A program made the position numbers and the translations under genes. The notes beneath the pieces are model-generated. The model did no database searches. It had not been told where the DNA came from and saw only the letters and a program-made list of their open reading frames with translations. From WLWS01 sp965243105 (GTDB taxonomy: Bacteria > Pseudomonadota > Gammaproteobacteria > Eutrophobiales > Eutrophobiaceae), in contig CBDEUC010000003.1 in assembly GCA_965243105.1 (NCBI GenBank), positions 682,001 through 746,000 of the forward strand: DNA of 64,000 nucleotides, written 5' to 3'. This document shows positions 43,865 to 52,129 of the stretch, one piece after another. How positions within the stretch are numbered: the first letter of the stretch is position 1; each line of letters opens with the position of its first letter.

Positions 43865-44380
43865 ATGCATATTCGCGCAATAACACTAGTCCTGCTTTTC
43901 CTGGTAAATACTCCACTACATGCTGTCTCAGCAGGGGATAGTGCCCCATCATGGGAGGGCTCTGACATTGCCACTGGTTCGACCGTGAAGTTTCCCGAAG
44001 TCCTGGAAGGTAAGCCGGCTGTGCTTGTTTTCTGGGCTACCTGGTGCCCCTACTGCAAGGCATTCATGCCCTACGTAAGGGATATTCAAGCCGAATACGA
44101 ACAATACGGTGTAAAGATCGTGTCCTTCAATGCACTTGAACGTGGCATTGGAGACCCAAAAGCCTACGTTGAATCATTGAATTTCCCCTTTGTAGCTATT
44201 GCCGATGCAGATGGCATTGCCGAGGCCTACAGCGTCAAGTACATACCCGGGTTGCTAATATCAGATGGTAATGGACAAATCGTCTATCGACGAAAAAGCA
44301 CCGACCTGCCCGCAGGAAAAACAGTCTCAGAACAATGGGCCGATGAAGTCAGGCAGGTTCTTAATACGCTGGTTAAATAA
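43865..44380 (+). CDS. TlpA-like periplasmic thioredoxin-fold protein
   Basis: The 171-aa protein has a signal peptide (to about HAVSA, residue 23) and a TlpA/ResA-type redoxin domain with the active site WCPYC in VFWATWCPYCKAFMPYVRDI and a cis-Pro segment VKYIPGLLISD. Such proteins reduce periplasmic disulfides, often in cytochrome c or cofactor maturation. It stands alone on the plus strand, with GAGACAG before its ATG. Since the TTQ genes lack their own MauD, it might substitute, but nothing in the sequence links them. Confidence 0.85.
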   Translation: MHIRAITLVLLFLVNTPLHAVSAGDSAPSWEGSDIATGSTVKFPEVLEGKPAVLVFWATWCPYCKAFMPYVRDIQAEYEQYGVKIVSFNALERGIGDPKAYVESLNFPFVAIADADGIAEAYSVKYIPGLLISDGNGQIVYRRKSTDLPAGKTVSEQWADEVRQVLNTLVK

Positions 44381-44385
44381 TCGAC

Positions 44386-45300
44386 TCATTCAGTAGTATC
44401 GACTACCGACATGTCATAAACCCTGTTGACCGCCTCGATGACGGCTTGCGGGGCATCAAGGTGAATATTGTGTCCACTTCCCTTGACTGTAACCTGCCAT
44501 CCCCTTTCACTTGAGTTTGCCAGGTCACGCTGCATTTCCCGCCATACGTCTTCCATGGAACGATCATTTTCCAGTGTGGGTAACAATCGCTGGTCACGAG
44601 TCAAAACAGCCACGGGGATATTTGGCATTTCGCCCGCTTCCCGTACCTGCCGGGCACTGACGTCGAAATATTTCAGTTCGTCCATCTGGGAAAATACGGC
44701 CTTGCGGCTTGAGTTAAGCATGTGCCACTGTTTTCGCCATGCATTCTCTTCATCGGTGGCAACATTATACCGACCTGTTACCAGTGTCCTGTTTTTCGAC
44801 GAGTGCTGATCAAGGTCCCCGAGATTCTCAACCTGGTCTGGATGCGATGAATCAACAAGGACAATTCCAAGTGTTTCTTCGGGAAAACGACGGGCGAAGT
44901 ACTGCGCAATAAAACCACCAAATGACTGCCCAACAATAATGTAGGGCCCGTCTACCCCTGCAGTTTTCACCAACCTGTAGAGTTCAGCCACTATCTGCTC
45001 CGTGGTACGTGCACCGGGACCTGTGTCACTCATACCATAGCCACCGCGATCATAGATGCAGACCTGCATTCTTTTTGAGAGCGCTTCCTGGATTGGAAGC
45101 CAGTTCACAGAGGCATCACCTATGCCACCTTCTACCAACACCGTGGCATTACCCTCGCCCTGGCAGTGGTAGTAAAGTCGATGCTCCTCGAAAAGGACGT
45201 ACTTACCCGGTGGCACCATGAATTGAGCTGACGTAGATAGAGGCAGGACTATGACCAGCCCAGCTAAAAACAACAACAGCCCTGGTGCTTTTTTCTTCAT
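44386..45300 (-). CDS. Secreted alpha/beta hydrolase
   Basis: Last gene of the nine-gene lipid operon. The ATG at 45300 gives a clear signal peptide (MKKKAPGLLLFLAGLVIVLPLSTSAQ), so the eight-codon longer frame is rejected. The 304-aa protein is an alpha/beta hydrolase: oxyanion region VEGGIGDASVNW, nucleophile elbow GQSFGG, acid near VLTRDQ and His in GSGHNIHLDAP. An esterase or lipase acting on lipid in the periplasm is plausible. It starts 1 base after the previous gene's stop (TGAAATG). Confidence 0.85.
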   Translation of the reverse strand: MKKKAPGLLLFLAGLVIVLPLSTSAQFMVPPGKYVLFEEHRLYYHCQGEGNATVLVEGGIGDASVNWLPIQEALSKRMQVCIYDRGGYGMSDTGPGARTTEQIVAELYRLVKTAGVDGPYIIVGQSFGGFIAQYFARRFPEETLGIVLVDSSHPDQVENLGDLDQHSSKNRTLVTGRYNVATDEENAWRKQWHMLNSSRKAVFSQMDELKYFDVSARQVREAGEMPNIPVAVLTRDQRLLPTLENDRSMEDVWREMQRDLANSSERGWQVTVKGSGHNIHLDAPQAVIEAVNRVYDMSVVDTTE

Positions 45301-45301
45301 T

Positions 45302-46042
45302 TCATTCAACGCTATTGTCGGCATTCAGGTTAAAGGCCGAATTTTCATAGAGAATCGTGACCCTGTAATTGTCACCATTTTCGTCACGCATGTTTGAGAT
45401 ACCGCGAAATTTCTTCAGCTCAGGCCAGTCATGCTCATAGTAAAGTTTTGACGTACCAGCCAGTTTTCGCAGGAAGAAGTTTGCGGGCTCGATATGCAGC
45501 ACGCGATACCTGGAGCCATCCTCTTCGACGACGCTATCCTGGTAGATCCTGAACTTGAAAAATCGCAGCAGGCCCGGAATTAGAAAATCCCTGGTAAATT
45601 CCTTGCCGGACGCGAGTTCATCCCAGTGACTGGTAACAAAATTATCAAAACCAGCATCGCTGATGGCGCCACTGGAGTAACTCAGGGGCTTCTCTTTTTC
45701 CCTGGAGTTGCTGCTCTTGATAAAGCTTACCTGGTAGTTATCATCCACGTAGCGCGTGGTTTCATTATGACCTGTGTGGCTATTAACCAGCGAGAATTCA
45801 GGCAGGAAATAATCGATCGAAAAATCCAGGGTTTTCTCTGCAAACACGGCGCCGTCTTCTTTCTTGTACAAAACCCGAGATGTCCTGACCAGGCCTTCAC
45901 CGCGCACTTCGTGATGGTGTTCCGTGTACAGTAATTTCTCACCCTTCTTATCATAGGCATAACCAACACGCGATTGCGCTGGCTCAGCTTTTGCTGAGAA
46001 CGCCATAACCAACAGTAATCCAATGGTGATTACCGGTTTCAT
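45302..46042 (-). CDS. Hypothetical secreted protein of the lipid operon
   Basis: No function recognised. The 246-aa protein has a signal peptide (MKPVITIGLLLVMAFSAKAE) and a mostly beta-rich mature part with alternating charged and aromatic residues (RVGYAYDKKGEKLLYTEHHHEVRGEGL, KLYYEHDWPELKKFRGISNM), reminiscent of periplasmic lipid- or polysaccharide-related DUF3108-like proteins, though I cannot assign it. It overlaps its upstream neighbour by four bases, so it belongs to the operon. Confidence 0.75.
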   Translation of the reverse strand: MKPVITIGLLLVMAFSAKAEPAQSRVGYAYDKKGEKLLYTEHHHEVRGEGLVRTSRVLYKKEDGAVFAEKTLDFSIDYFLPEFSLVNSHTGHNETTRYVDDNYQVSFIKSSNSREKEKPLSYSSGAISDAGFDNFVTSHWDELASGKEFTRDFLIPGLLRFFKFRIYQDSVVEEDGSRYRVLHIEPANFFLRKLAGTSKLYYEHDWPELKKFRGISNMRDENGDNYRVTILYENSAFNLNADNSVE

Positions 46043-46422
46043 GACAGTACCTCTTGCCGGGACTGGTTACCGTACCAGAATTTCAGCATGTCACCATCGG
46101 CCAGCAGGCAAGCCCGTAGAACGTACAGGCAGGAAACCATGTTACCAAGGGTAATAATAAACAAGACCCAAACAAGGCCAGGCAGGCTGAATTGCTCTCT
46201 CCACAGCACCCAGAATGAAAACATCAGGAGACCCAGGTATATGTCAACAAGTGAAACAAGGCCCCAGGACATTTCAAGCAAGGCTGCACCCTCTGTTCTA
46301 AAGTTTCCATACAGGGCGGCATAAAGAATTGTTCCTGCCATTATTACGAAGCCTGCGCCTGCAGCAAAAACCACGAATCTAGTGTAGTCCCTGTCACTGG
46401 CTGCGTGGGAATGTTTAGACAT
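46039..46422 (-). CDS. Small membrane protein, DUF1475-like
   Basis: The 127-aa product has three hydrophobic segments (FVVFAAGAGFVIMAGTILYAAL, LVSLVDIYLGLLMFSFWVLW, LVWVLFIITLGNMVSCLYVL). It resembles the poorly known DUF1475 membrane family in size and in the DIYLGL and GNMVSCLY segments, a weak assignment. It overlaps both neighbours in the lipid operon. No catalytic residues can be named. Confidence 0.75.
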   Translation of the reverse strand: MSKHSHAASDRDYTRFVVFAAGAGFVIMAGTILYAALYGNFRTEGAALLEMSWGLVSLVDIYLGLLMFSFWVLWREQFSLPGLVWVLFIITLGNMVSCLYVLRACLLADGDMLKFWYGNQSRQEVLS

Positions 46423-47242
46423 CTTGAATACCTCCGGTTCGGGAGCTGGTCACGGTTCTGCTGAATATCGGCAAAGCCGGGAAAAACATGGGTGTTGTCG
46501 ACTGGTAACGCTGGTATGCCTCGCCTTTACTACGCAGGGACTGCTGTTCAGTGTAAGGAACGCCTGTAAGGTAAATGATGAAAACGTACATAAATATCGG
46601 GCCGCCAAGACATAGCCACCACAGCCCACCACCCAGTCCGATAAGAACATAGGCAAACCAGTGCAACCACTCAAAAAAGTAATTTGGATGTCTGGTGTAA
46701 GCCCACAAGCCTTCATCGCAAACAAGAGAACTGTCCTTAACCCTGGCCTTGAAGCGCGCCAGCTGCCTGTCACTCAGCCACTCACCCGTCATCGCGAGTA
46801 GCCACAGCATGACACCACAGAGGTCCAGCCACGTTAAACTCTCGCTGGTGTTCAGCGACGCGGCCCATATGGGCGTAGCAAACAACAACACGAACAGGAC
46901 CTGCAGCTGGAAAAATATGAAAAAGGCTGCATTGGCATGCTTGCCGCAATACTCGCGCAGGTAGCGGTAGCGACCGTCCTCTGTTTCTCTCATGACTCGC
47001 TTCAGCAGGTAGGTTCCAAGACGAACTCCCCAGGTAATCGAGAAAACAATGAGCAGCCATTGCCTTACACCCGGTTCTTCATGACTCGTCAATATCAGCC
47101 ACGTGGCAGTTCCAGCGGTCAGGTAAGGCCAGGCACTGTCCACGATCCCGGCATTTTGCGTGCGCAGTTGCAGCAACCACAGGAAAAACATAAAAGCTGA
47201 TGACACAGCACCCGCAATTAAAAATGAATTGATGAGTGTCAC
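46415..47242 (-). CDS. DUF1295 membrane protein (steroid 5-alpha-reductase-like)
   Basis: The start is taken at a GTG (47242) whose GTGA overlaps the previous stop, giving 275 aa. It has about six membrane segments and the DUF1295 C-terminal signature GLWAYTRHPNYFFEWLHWFAYVLIG, the region shared with steroid 5-alpha reductases and isoprenylcysteine methyltransferases that binds NADPH or SAM. In this operon it may reduce or modify an unsaturated acyl chain; that role is inferred. The longer open frame runs back into DUF2878. Confidence 0.88.
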   Translation of the reverse strand: MTLINSFLIAGAVSSAFMFFLWLLQLRTQNAGIVDSAWPYLTAGTATWLILTSHEEPGVRQWLLIVFSITWGVRLGTYLLKRVMRETEDGRYRYLREYCGKHANAAFFIFFQLQVLFVLLFATPIWAASLNTSESLTWLDLCGVMLWLLAMTGEWLSDRQLARFKARVKDSSLVCDEGLWAYTRHPNYFFEWLHWFAYVLIGLGGGLWWLCLGGPIFMYVFIIYLTGVPYTEQQSLRSKGEAYQRYQSTTPMFFPALPIFSRTVTSSRTGGIQDV

Positions 47243-47793
47243 TCGCCCATTACCGCTTGACTGGCAGGAATAACTTTTCTGCCGGGGAAAAAGTTTGAGC
47301 GGGCGAAGTAAAGCAGTAACGGCATACAAATGAACCATTGCAGGGAAACCGCCGCCAGCGACCATGGCATTTCAAAGATCATTGCACCGAGCTTGCTACC
47401 GGCAAAGTAAGCCAGCGGACCGGAAATGGCGCCGAGTATCGCGGCCAGGATGTAATAGTTCTTTAGCCAGGCAAGAGAGTAGTTCAGCGTCGCGGCCAGG
47501 TTAACCCAGAGTGCCACCATCCACAGCGTGGTTGGCCAGCCCAGTGAAGCCTGGGCGGGAAAGCTGAATACTCCCAGCAGTACCTGTGAAGAGTCCACGA
47601 TGAAGCCCAGTAACGCTGCAAGGACAAGCAGCGCCAGTTCCTGCGTGGCCTTGCTTGTAAACAGGTGCAGGTGAACGATCATCCAGCCCAGTGTAAAAAC
47701 CACGCCAACGTAAGGCTGCCCCGTGGCAGCAGAAAGCACGGTGATAAACCAGGCTGACTGGAAAATAACAAAATTTGCCAGGTTTCTTGCCAT
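47239..47793 (-). CDS. DUF2878 membrane protein
   Basis: The 184-aa product has five or six membrane segments (NLANFVIFQSAWFITVLSAA, GVVFTLGWMIVHLHLF, LALLVLAALLGFIVDSSQVLLGVF and others) and the FVDS/WxxLW features of DUF2878, a family often beside DUF1365 and Cfa genes. Function unknown. It is 2 bases after the Cfa-like gene and overlaps the next. Confidence 0.85.
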   Translation of the reverse strand: MARNLANFVIFQSAWFITVLSAATGQPYVGVVFTLGWMIVHLHLFTSKATQELALLVLAALLGFIVDSSQVLLGVFSFPAQASLGWPTTLWMVALWVNLAATLNYSLAWLKNYYILAAILGAISGPLAYFAGSKLGAMIFEMPWSLAAVSLQWFICMPLLLYFARSNFFPGRKVIPASQAVMGE

Positions 47794-47795
47794 GA

Positions 47796-49058
47796 TCAGG
47801 CTGCCTCTTTAGCCAGTTCAGCGCGATTAAAGGCAGGTTTATCGAGCACCAGTTGTGTTACGCCAGTGTATCGTTCCCGAAATCCTGCTTCACAGTAGCA
47901 AAGGTAGTATTCCCAGGTGCGAATAAAATCCTCCGAGTAACCCAGCTTGCGTACTTCGTCCAGTCGCTGCAGGAAAGTATCGCGCCAGGTATGAAGAGTT
48001 TTACCGTAATGTAATCCGAAATCTTCCAGGTGGCTGATTCGAAAATCGGAACCACCTGTTATTGCGTTCTGGATAGCAGTAAGTGACGGTACGCAACTGC
48101 CAGGGAAAATAAACTCCTGTATGAAATCACTACTTTGCAGGTATTTTTCATATCGCTGGTCCGGCATCGTGATGGCCTGTATACATGCCTGCCCGTTTTC
48201 TTTCAGCAAGCGTGAACATGCAGAGAAATAAGTTGGCAGGAAGTCATGCCCAACCGCTTCTATCATCTCGATGGAGACTAGGCGGTCATACACACCTTCA
48301 AGATCCCGGTAATCACACAGCTGGATATCAATAAGATCATGCAGGTTGGCATCACGAACTCTCTGCTTCGCCAGCTTGAACTGTTCTTTCGATATTGTGG
48401 TTGTGGTGACATGACAACCGTAGTAGCGGGCAGCGTGTATCGCGAAACTGCCCCACCCGGTGCCGATTTCCAGCACTTCGTGGCTGGAGCTGAGCTTCAA
48501 CTTGCGACAAATCATATCGAGTTTTTCGCTTGATGCCTCTTCCATGCTGGCGTCATCACTTGCAAAGTACCCGGAGCTATAGGTCATGGTCTTGTCCAGC
48601 ATCAGCTCAAAAAGATCATTACCAAGATCATAGTGTGCATGGATGTTTTTTCGACTGCCCTCACGGGTGTTTGCTTTTGACATGTGACGTTTGCGTGACC
48701 AGAGCTTGCCGAGGGTCGCCATCCCTGTATCCATGCTGTCCATGGTTTGCTGGTTACGCAGCAATAGCTGGAACAGTCCCACCAGGTTGTTGCAGCTCCA
48801 GTAGCCGTCGCGATAGGCACCCGCTGCGCCATTGCTTCCAGATATCATCAAGTCCAGGTAAAACCGAAGGTCATGAACTTGGACGATAATATCGTCCTTG
48901 TGCACGATGTCTTTTTCAACATCAAGACAGTCCCTGATTACCAACCTGCCGAAGGACAAGTCATTTATCCTGTCTCGAAGTAACTTTCTTGCAAACTTCA
49001 CAAGGGGACTAACATATTCCATCGAAGGTTTGTCTTCACATACTAATTCATTGTTCAT
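47796..49058 (-). CDS. Cyclopropane-fatty-acyl-phospholipid synthase-type methyltransferase
   Basis: The 420-aa SAM-dependent enzyme acts on unsaturated acyl chains of membrane phospholipids. It has the N-terminal Cfa lipid-binding part, IHAHYDLGNDLFELMLDKTMTYSSGYF, the SAM loop VLEIGTGWGSFAIHAA (about 195-210), IEMIEAVGHDF and FIFPGSCVPSL. Family members make cyclopropane rings or, in other systems, methylated precursors of furan or mid-chain methyl fatty acids; a neighbouring FAD oxidoreductase favours one of the latter. Likely substrate: the product of the operon's desaturase. Confidence 0.93.
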   Translation of the reverse strand: MNNELVCEDKPSMEYVSPLVKFARKLLRDRINDLSFGRLVIRDCLDVEKDIVHKDDIIVQVHDLRFYLDLMISGSNGAAGAYRDGYWSCNNLVGLFQLLLRNQQTMDSMDTGMATLGKLWSRKRHMSKANTREGSRKNIHAHYDLGNDLFELMLDKTMTYSSGYFASDDASMEEASSEKLDMICRKLKLSSSHEVLEIGTGWGSFAIHAARYYGCHVTTTTISKEQFKLAKQRVRDANLHDLIDIQLCDYRDLEGVYDRLVSIEMIEAVGHDFLPTYFSACSRLLKENGQACIQAITMPDQRYEKYLQSSDFIQEFIFPGSCVPSLTAIQNAITGGSDFRISHLEDFGLHYGKTLHTWRDTFLQRLDEVRKLGYSEDFIRTWEYYLCYCEAGFRERYTGVTQLVLDKPAFNRAELAKEAA

Positions 49059-49825
49059 TGTTGAAACTCGCTGCTGTAAGTTTTTGGATGATTAAAAAAG
49101 GGTGTCCTGCGAATCCAGAGTTTGAGTGCCTGCCAGTAAATTGCACCAATAACCTTGAAGGTCATGAACGGAAAATTGCACAAAACACGCGCCATGGATG
49201 AGTGGGTTATTTCTTCCCTGCGCAATCGCATCACCGCATTAAATACAATTTCCTCGTTCTCATAGTTATTCATGTTCACAAGCAAGTGATCACCGGGAGT
49301 CGATAAGGACCATTCGTATCTTTGATTCATTCCCATGAAGGGGGAAACATGGAACTGCTTGTCAAAAGAGAAACGATAGGCCTCTTCACTACTATCGACA
49401 TCCCGGCAATCCAAAACATAGCAATGGGTCTCACCCCATGGCGTGTTGTGTACCTCTGCCACGATAAACTCGAGTTCTGTATCCTCATCATTCCAGCAGT
49501 AGTAAAAACTGACCGGGTTCATGCAATATCCAAAGTAGCGCAGGTGGGTCAGTAAACGGATTGCGCCGGTATGCTGCTTGCCGGTTTCCTGCAGGATCAG
49601 CTGCCTGACATAGTCAGACAACGGGATATTGGGGTCTCCCGCATGATCGTCACGTCTGAACCAGGCCAGCGAAGGTCTTCTTGCGGACCAGAGCAGGAAG
49701 GAATCAAATAGAGATGGAACTTCAGATAAATCCAGGTACATCATGAACAGGCCGTAATTAAAGTCATGGGGTCGCGGCTGCATTCGCCGATGACCAACCC
49801 TGCCGAAGTAGATGCTGCTTTTCAT
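49055..49825 (-). CDS. DUF1365 family protein
   Basis: A 256-aa DUF1365 protein: SIYFGRVGHRRMQPRPHDFNYGLFMMYLDL at the N-terminus, LLTHLRYFGYCMNPVSFYYCW and AEVHNTPWGETHCYVL in the middle, and HVSPFMGMNQRYEW near the end. The conserved His, Asn and Trp residues suggest an enzyme, but no reaction is established that I know of. It is nearly always found with an FAD oxidoreductase and a Cfa-like gene. Overlaps both neighbours by ATGA. Confidence 0.92.
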   Translation of the reverse strand: MKSSIYFGRVGHRRMQPRPHDFNYGLFMMYLDLSEVPSLFDSFLLWSARRPSLAWFRRDDHAGDPNIPLSDYVRQLILQETGKQHTGAIRLLTHLRYFGYCMNPVSFYYCWNDEDTELEFIVAEVHNTPWGETHCYVLDCRDVDSSEEAYRFSFDKQFHVSPFMGMNQRYEWSLSTPGDHLLVNMNNYENEEIVFNAVMRLRREEITHSSMARVLCNFPFMTFKVIGAIYWQALKLWIRRTPFFNHPKTYSSEFQQ

Positions 49826-51081
49826 GCTGCCATCTCGACGTCAAAGGATTCACATACTGCCAGTGCGCTGCGCACACCATCCTCATGAAAACCATAACCC
49901 CAGTAGGCACCACAGTAGGAAATACCCCGTCGCTGGATAAGCTCATGATGTTGAGCCTGTGCCTTGTCCCGCCCCGGGCAAAATACCGGGTGGTAGTACT
50001 GTATTTTCCTGATGATACGAGACGAGTCGATATCCTGCGTCTGGTTGAGTGACACGCAATAGGTGTTCTCGCTATCAATGCCCTGCAACATGTTCATGTT
50101 GTAGGTCACGGCAGCATGGGAATTTAGTGACTCGGGGATCCTGTAATTCCAGCTGGCCCAGGCACGCTCGTTTCTCGGTAGCAGCGCAGTGTCAGTGTGC
50201 AATACTGCCTCATTGTATTGATAGGGAAACAGCTCAAGCATGCTTTTTTCTACAACATCTGCATCCTTCACCAGTTCCAGGCTCTGGTCGGCATGGGTTG
50301 CCATGATGACCTCGTCAAAAACCTGGACATCGCCGTTTGCAAAATGAAGTGCAACACCGCCACCCTGTCTAACCACGCCGGTGACTTGAGTCCGTGTGAA
50401 GATGCGATCGACAAAGCTCCTGGTCAGCGGCCTGATGTACTGCTTGGAGCCGCCAACAACGGTTCGCCATACAGGCCTGTCATCTACCTGGAGCATGCAG
50501 TGATTGTTTAAAAAGTCGAGCACGAAGAGCATGGGAAACTTTCGGAACCTCTCGGCTGGACAGGACCACAGGGACGAACCCAGCGGAACCAGGTAATGCT
50601 CGATGAAGCGCCTGCTGTAACTGTGCGTGGCCGCAAATTCGTCGACAGTAATCATATCGCTGAGCTTGTTTGCCAGTGCCTCGGGCGCCTCCTTGTGGAA
50701 ACGCAGGATGTCCTTCAACATGAGCCAGAACCCGGGACTGACCAGGTTGATTCGCTGGCTGAATATTTTTTCAAGATTACTACCGTTGTATTCAAGCCCA
50801 CTGCGGTCGCAGCGGACACTGAAGCTCATGTCTGACTCACGACTTTCAACACCCAGCTGCTCAAACAGGTTTGTCAGGTTGGGGTAGTTCTGGTTGTTGA
50901 AAACGATAAAACCGGTATCGACAGGAATTATCCTGCCTGCCTGTTCATCCCTGACCTCGATGGTGTTGGTGTGGCCGCCGACGTAATTATTGGCTTCAAA
51001 CACGCTGACCTGGTGCTGCCTGTGCAGCATGTATGCGGCGGTCAGACCTGAAATACCGCTACCTACGATAGCAATGTTCAT
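49822..51081 (-). CDS. FAD-dependent amine-oxidase-like oxidoreductase
   Basis: The ATG at 51081 overlaps the desaturase stop (ATGA) and gives MNIAIVGSGISGLTAAYML, a dinucleotide-binding motif at the true N-terminus; 39 upstream codons lie within the desaturase. The 419-aa protein continues with SVFEANNYVGGHTNTIEV, VDTGFIVFN and the C-terminal GAYWGYGFHEDGVRSAL FAD motif. This class pairs with DUF1365 and Cfa. In Rhodobacter and actinobacteria related FAD proteins desaturate or reduce methylated acyl chains, a plausible role here. Confidence 0.92.
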   Translation of the reverse strand: MNIAIVGSGISGLTAAYMLHRQHQVSVFEANNYVGGHTNTIEVRDEQAGRIIPVDTGFIVFNNQNYPNLTNLFEQLGVESRESDMSFSVRCDRSGLEYNGSNLEKIFSQRINLVSPGFWLMLKDILRFHKEAPEALANKLSDMITVDEFAATHSYSRRFIEHYLVPLGSSLWSCPAERFRKFPMLFVLDFLNNHCMLQVDDRPVWRTVVGGSKQYIRPLTRSFVDRIFTRTQVTGVVRQGGGVALHFANGDVQVFDEVIMATHADQSLELVKDADVVEKSMLELFPYQYNEAVLHTDTALLPRNERAWASWNYRIPESLNSHAAVTYNMNMLQGIDSENTYCVSLNQTQDIDSSRIIRKIQYYHPVFCPGRDKAQAQHHELIQRRGISYCGAYWGYGFHEDGVRSALAVCESFDVEMAA

Positions 51082-52025
51082 CGCTGCTGCCCTCGTGCGC
51101 CTTCCTGAATTATCTTGACAGGCACGGGGCGCATTGATGTAACCAGGCCGGCCTTGGAAAGTAACCAGAGACCAAAATAACTCAGGTCGATTTCCCACCA
51201 GTAAAATCCCTGCCTGGTAGAAACAGGATAACGATGGTGGTTATTGTGCCAGCCCTCTCCCATGGTAAGCAGCGCCAGTAGAAAATTATTGCGGGAATCG
51301 TCATTGGTGTTAAAGCGTCGTTTACCATAACGATGACACAGCGAGTTGATCGTGTATGTCGCGTGGTACAGGACAATCGTAGAAACCAGGAATCCCCACA
51401 CAAGCATTTGCCATCCACTGGTCTCCAGGGCGGGCGCGAAGCTACCAAGGACTTCACCCAGCCCATAGCAGGCCACGCCAAGCAGGACAAAGGGCAACCA
51501 GTCCACCCTTTCAAGCATCACCAGCTCGGGGTACTTGAGCATATCCCTGATGCGATGGCGTCTCAGTGAGAAATGACCTTTTTTCAGAAACCAGAGCGTG
51601 TGGCTGTTGAGAAATCCGTGCCTTGGCGAATGGGGATCGTCGATGGTGTCGGATTTCAGGTGGTGTTCGCGGTGATGACTGGCCCACCACAGGGGTCCTC
51701 TCTGGCCTGCGGTACATCCAGCCAGTGCCATCAGGAATTGCACGGGTCGGGCAACACGATAGGATTTGTGCGAAAAGTACCTGTGGTAGAAAGCCGTGAT
51801 GAAGAACATTCGCGACACGTAGAGTAAAACGGCCAGCGCCAGTGCAACCCAGCTGAAGCCGACAAAGAACACGGCAACACATCCAAGATGAATAAGCAGA
51901 AAGATAGCGAGGCGAAACTGATCGACTTCTTCAGCCCTTGATACGGCCATGTCGCTGTAAAAAGCCCTGTCATTTAGCAACCAGCAGCGCAGGTGCGTCA
52001 TTATTGATGTAGCAGATGAAAGCAT
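51078..52025 (-). CDS. Membrane fatty acid desaturase (delta-9 type)
   Basis: First gene of the lipid operon. The 315-aa membrane di-iron desaturase has the three His boxes H81RYFSH86, H117HREHH122 and H260NNHH264, plus the extra HATYTINSLCH segment of stearoyl-CoA desaturases, among four or so membrane segments. It would place a cis double bond in an acyl chain, giving the substrate for the Cfa-like enzyme. The start at 52025 has a weak ribosome site; an ATG eight codons later is possible. A TTCAC-type 11-bp array lies 51 bases upstream. Confidence 0.93.
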   Translation of the reverse strand: MLSSATSIMTHLRCWLLNDRAFYSDMAVSRAEEVDQFRLAIFLLIHLGCVAVFFVGFSWVALALAVLLYVSRMFFITAFYHRYFSHKSYRVARPVQFLMALAGCTAGQRGPLWWASHHREHHLKSDTIDDPHSPRHGFLNSHTLWFLKKGHFSLRRHRIRDMLKYPELVMLERVDWLPFVLLGVACYGLGEVLGSFAPALETSGWQMLVWGFLVSTIVLYHATYTINSLCHRYGKRRFNTNDDSRNNFLLALLTMGEGWHNNHHRYPVSTRQGFYWWEIDLSYFGLWLLSKAGLVTSMRPVPVKIIQEGARGQQR

Positions 52026-52075
52026 TGTCCCGGTTCAATTTTTTGAAAATACTGGCACGAAGCTTAGGGCAGCCG

Positions 52076-52115
52076 CTGTGAAGGGGGGGTAAAGCAGATG
52101 TGAAGACCAGGTGAA
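52076..52115 (-). promoter_or_regulatory. Array of four 11-bp-spaced TTCAC repeats upstream of the lipid operon
   Basis: On the minus strand four heptamers start exactly 11 bases apart: TTCACCT, TTCACAT, TTTACCC and TTCACAG (plus-strand spans 52109-52115, 52098-52104, 52087-52093, 52076-52082). This helical spacing is typical of sites for tandem OmpR/PhoB-type regulators. The orientation matches the direction of desaturase transcription, and a TATTTT (52046-52051) is a possible -10. The same motif recurs at 54277-54327. Confidence 0.65.
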
Positions 52116-52129
52116 AACCTGGAAAAATA

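Noticed and set aside
52108..52123. CCAGGT-GAAA-ACCTGG hairpin as a terminator after the kinase gene
   Set aside because: No T-run follows on the minus strand, and the bases are part of the phased TTCAC array, which explains the region better.
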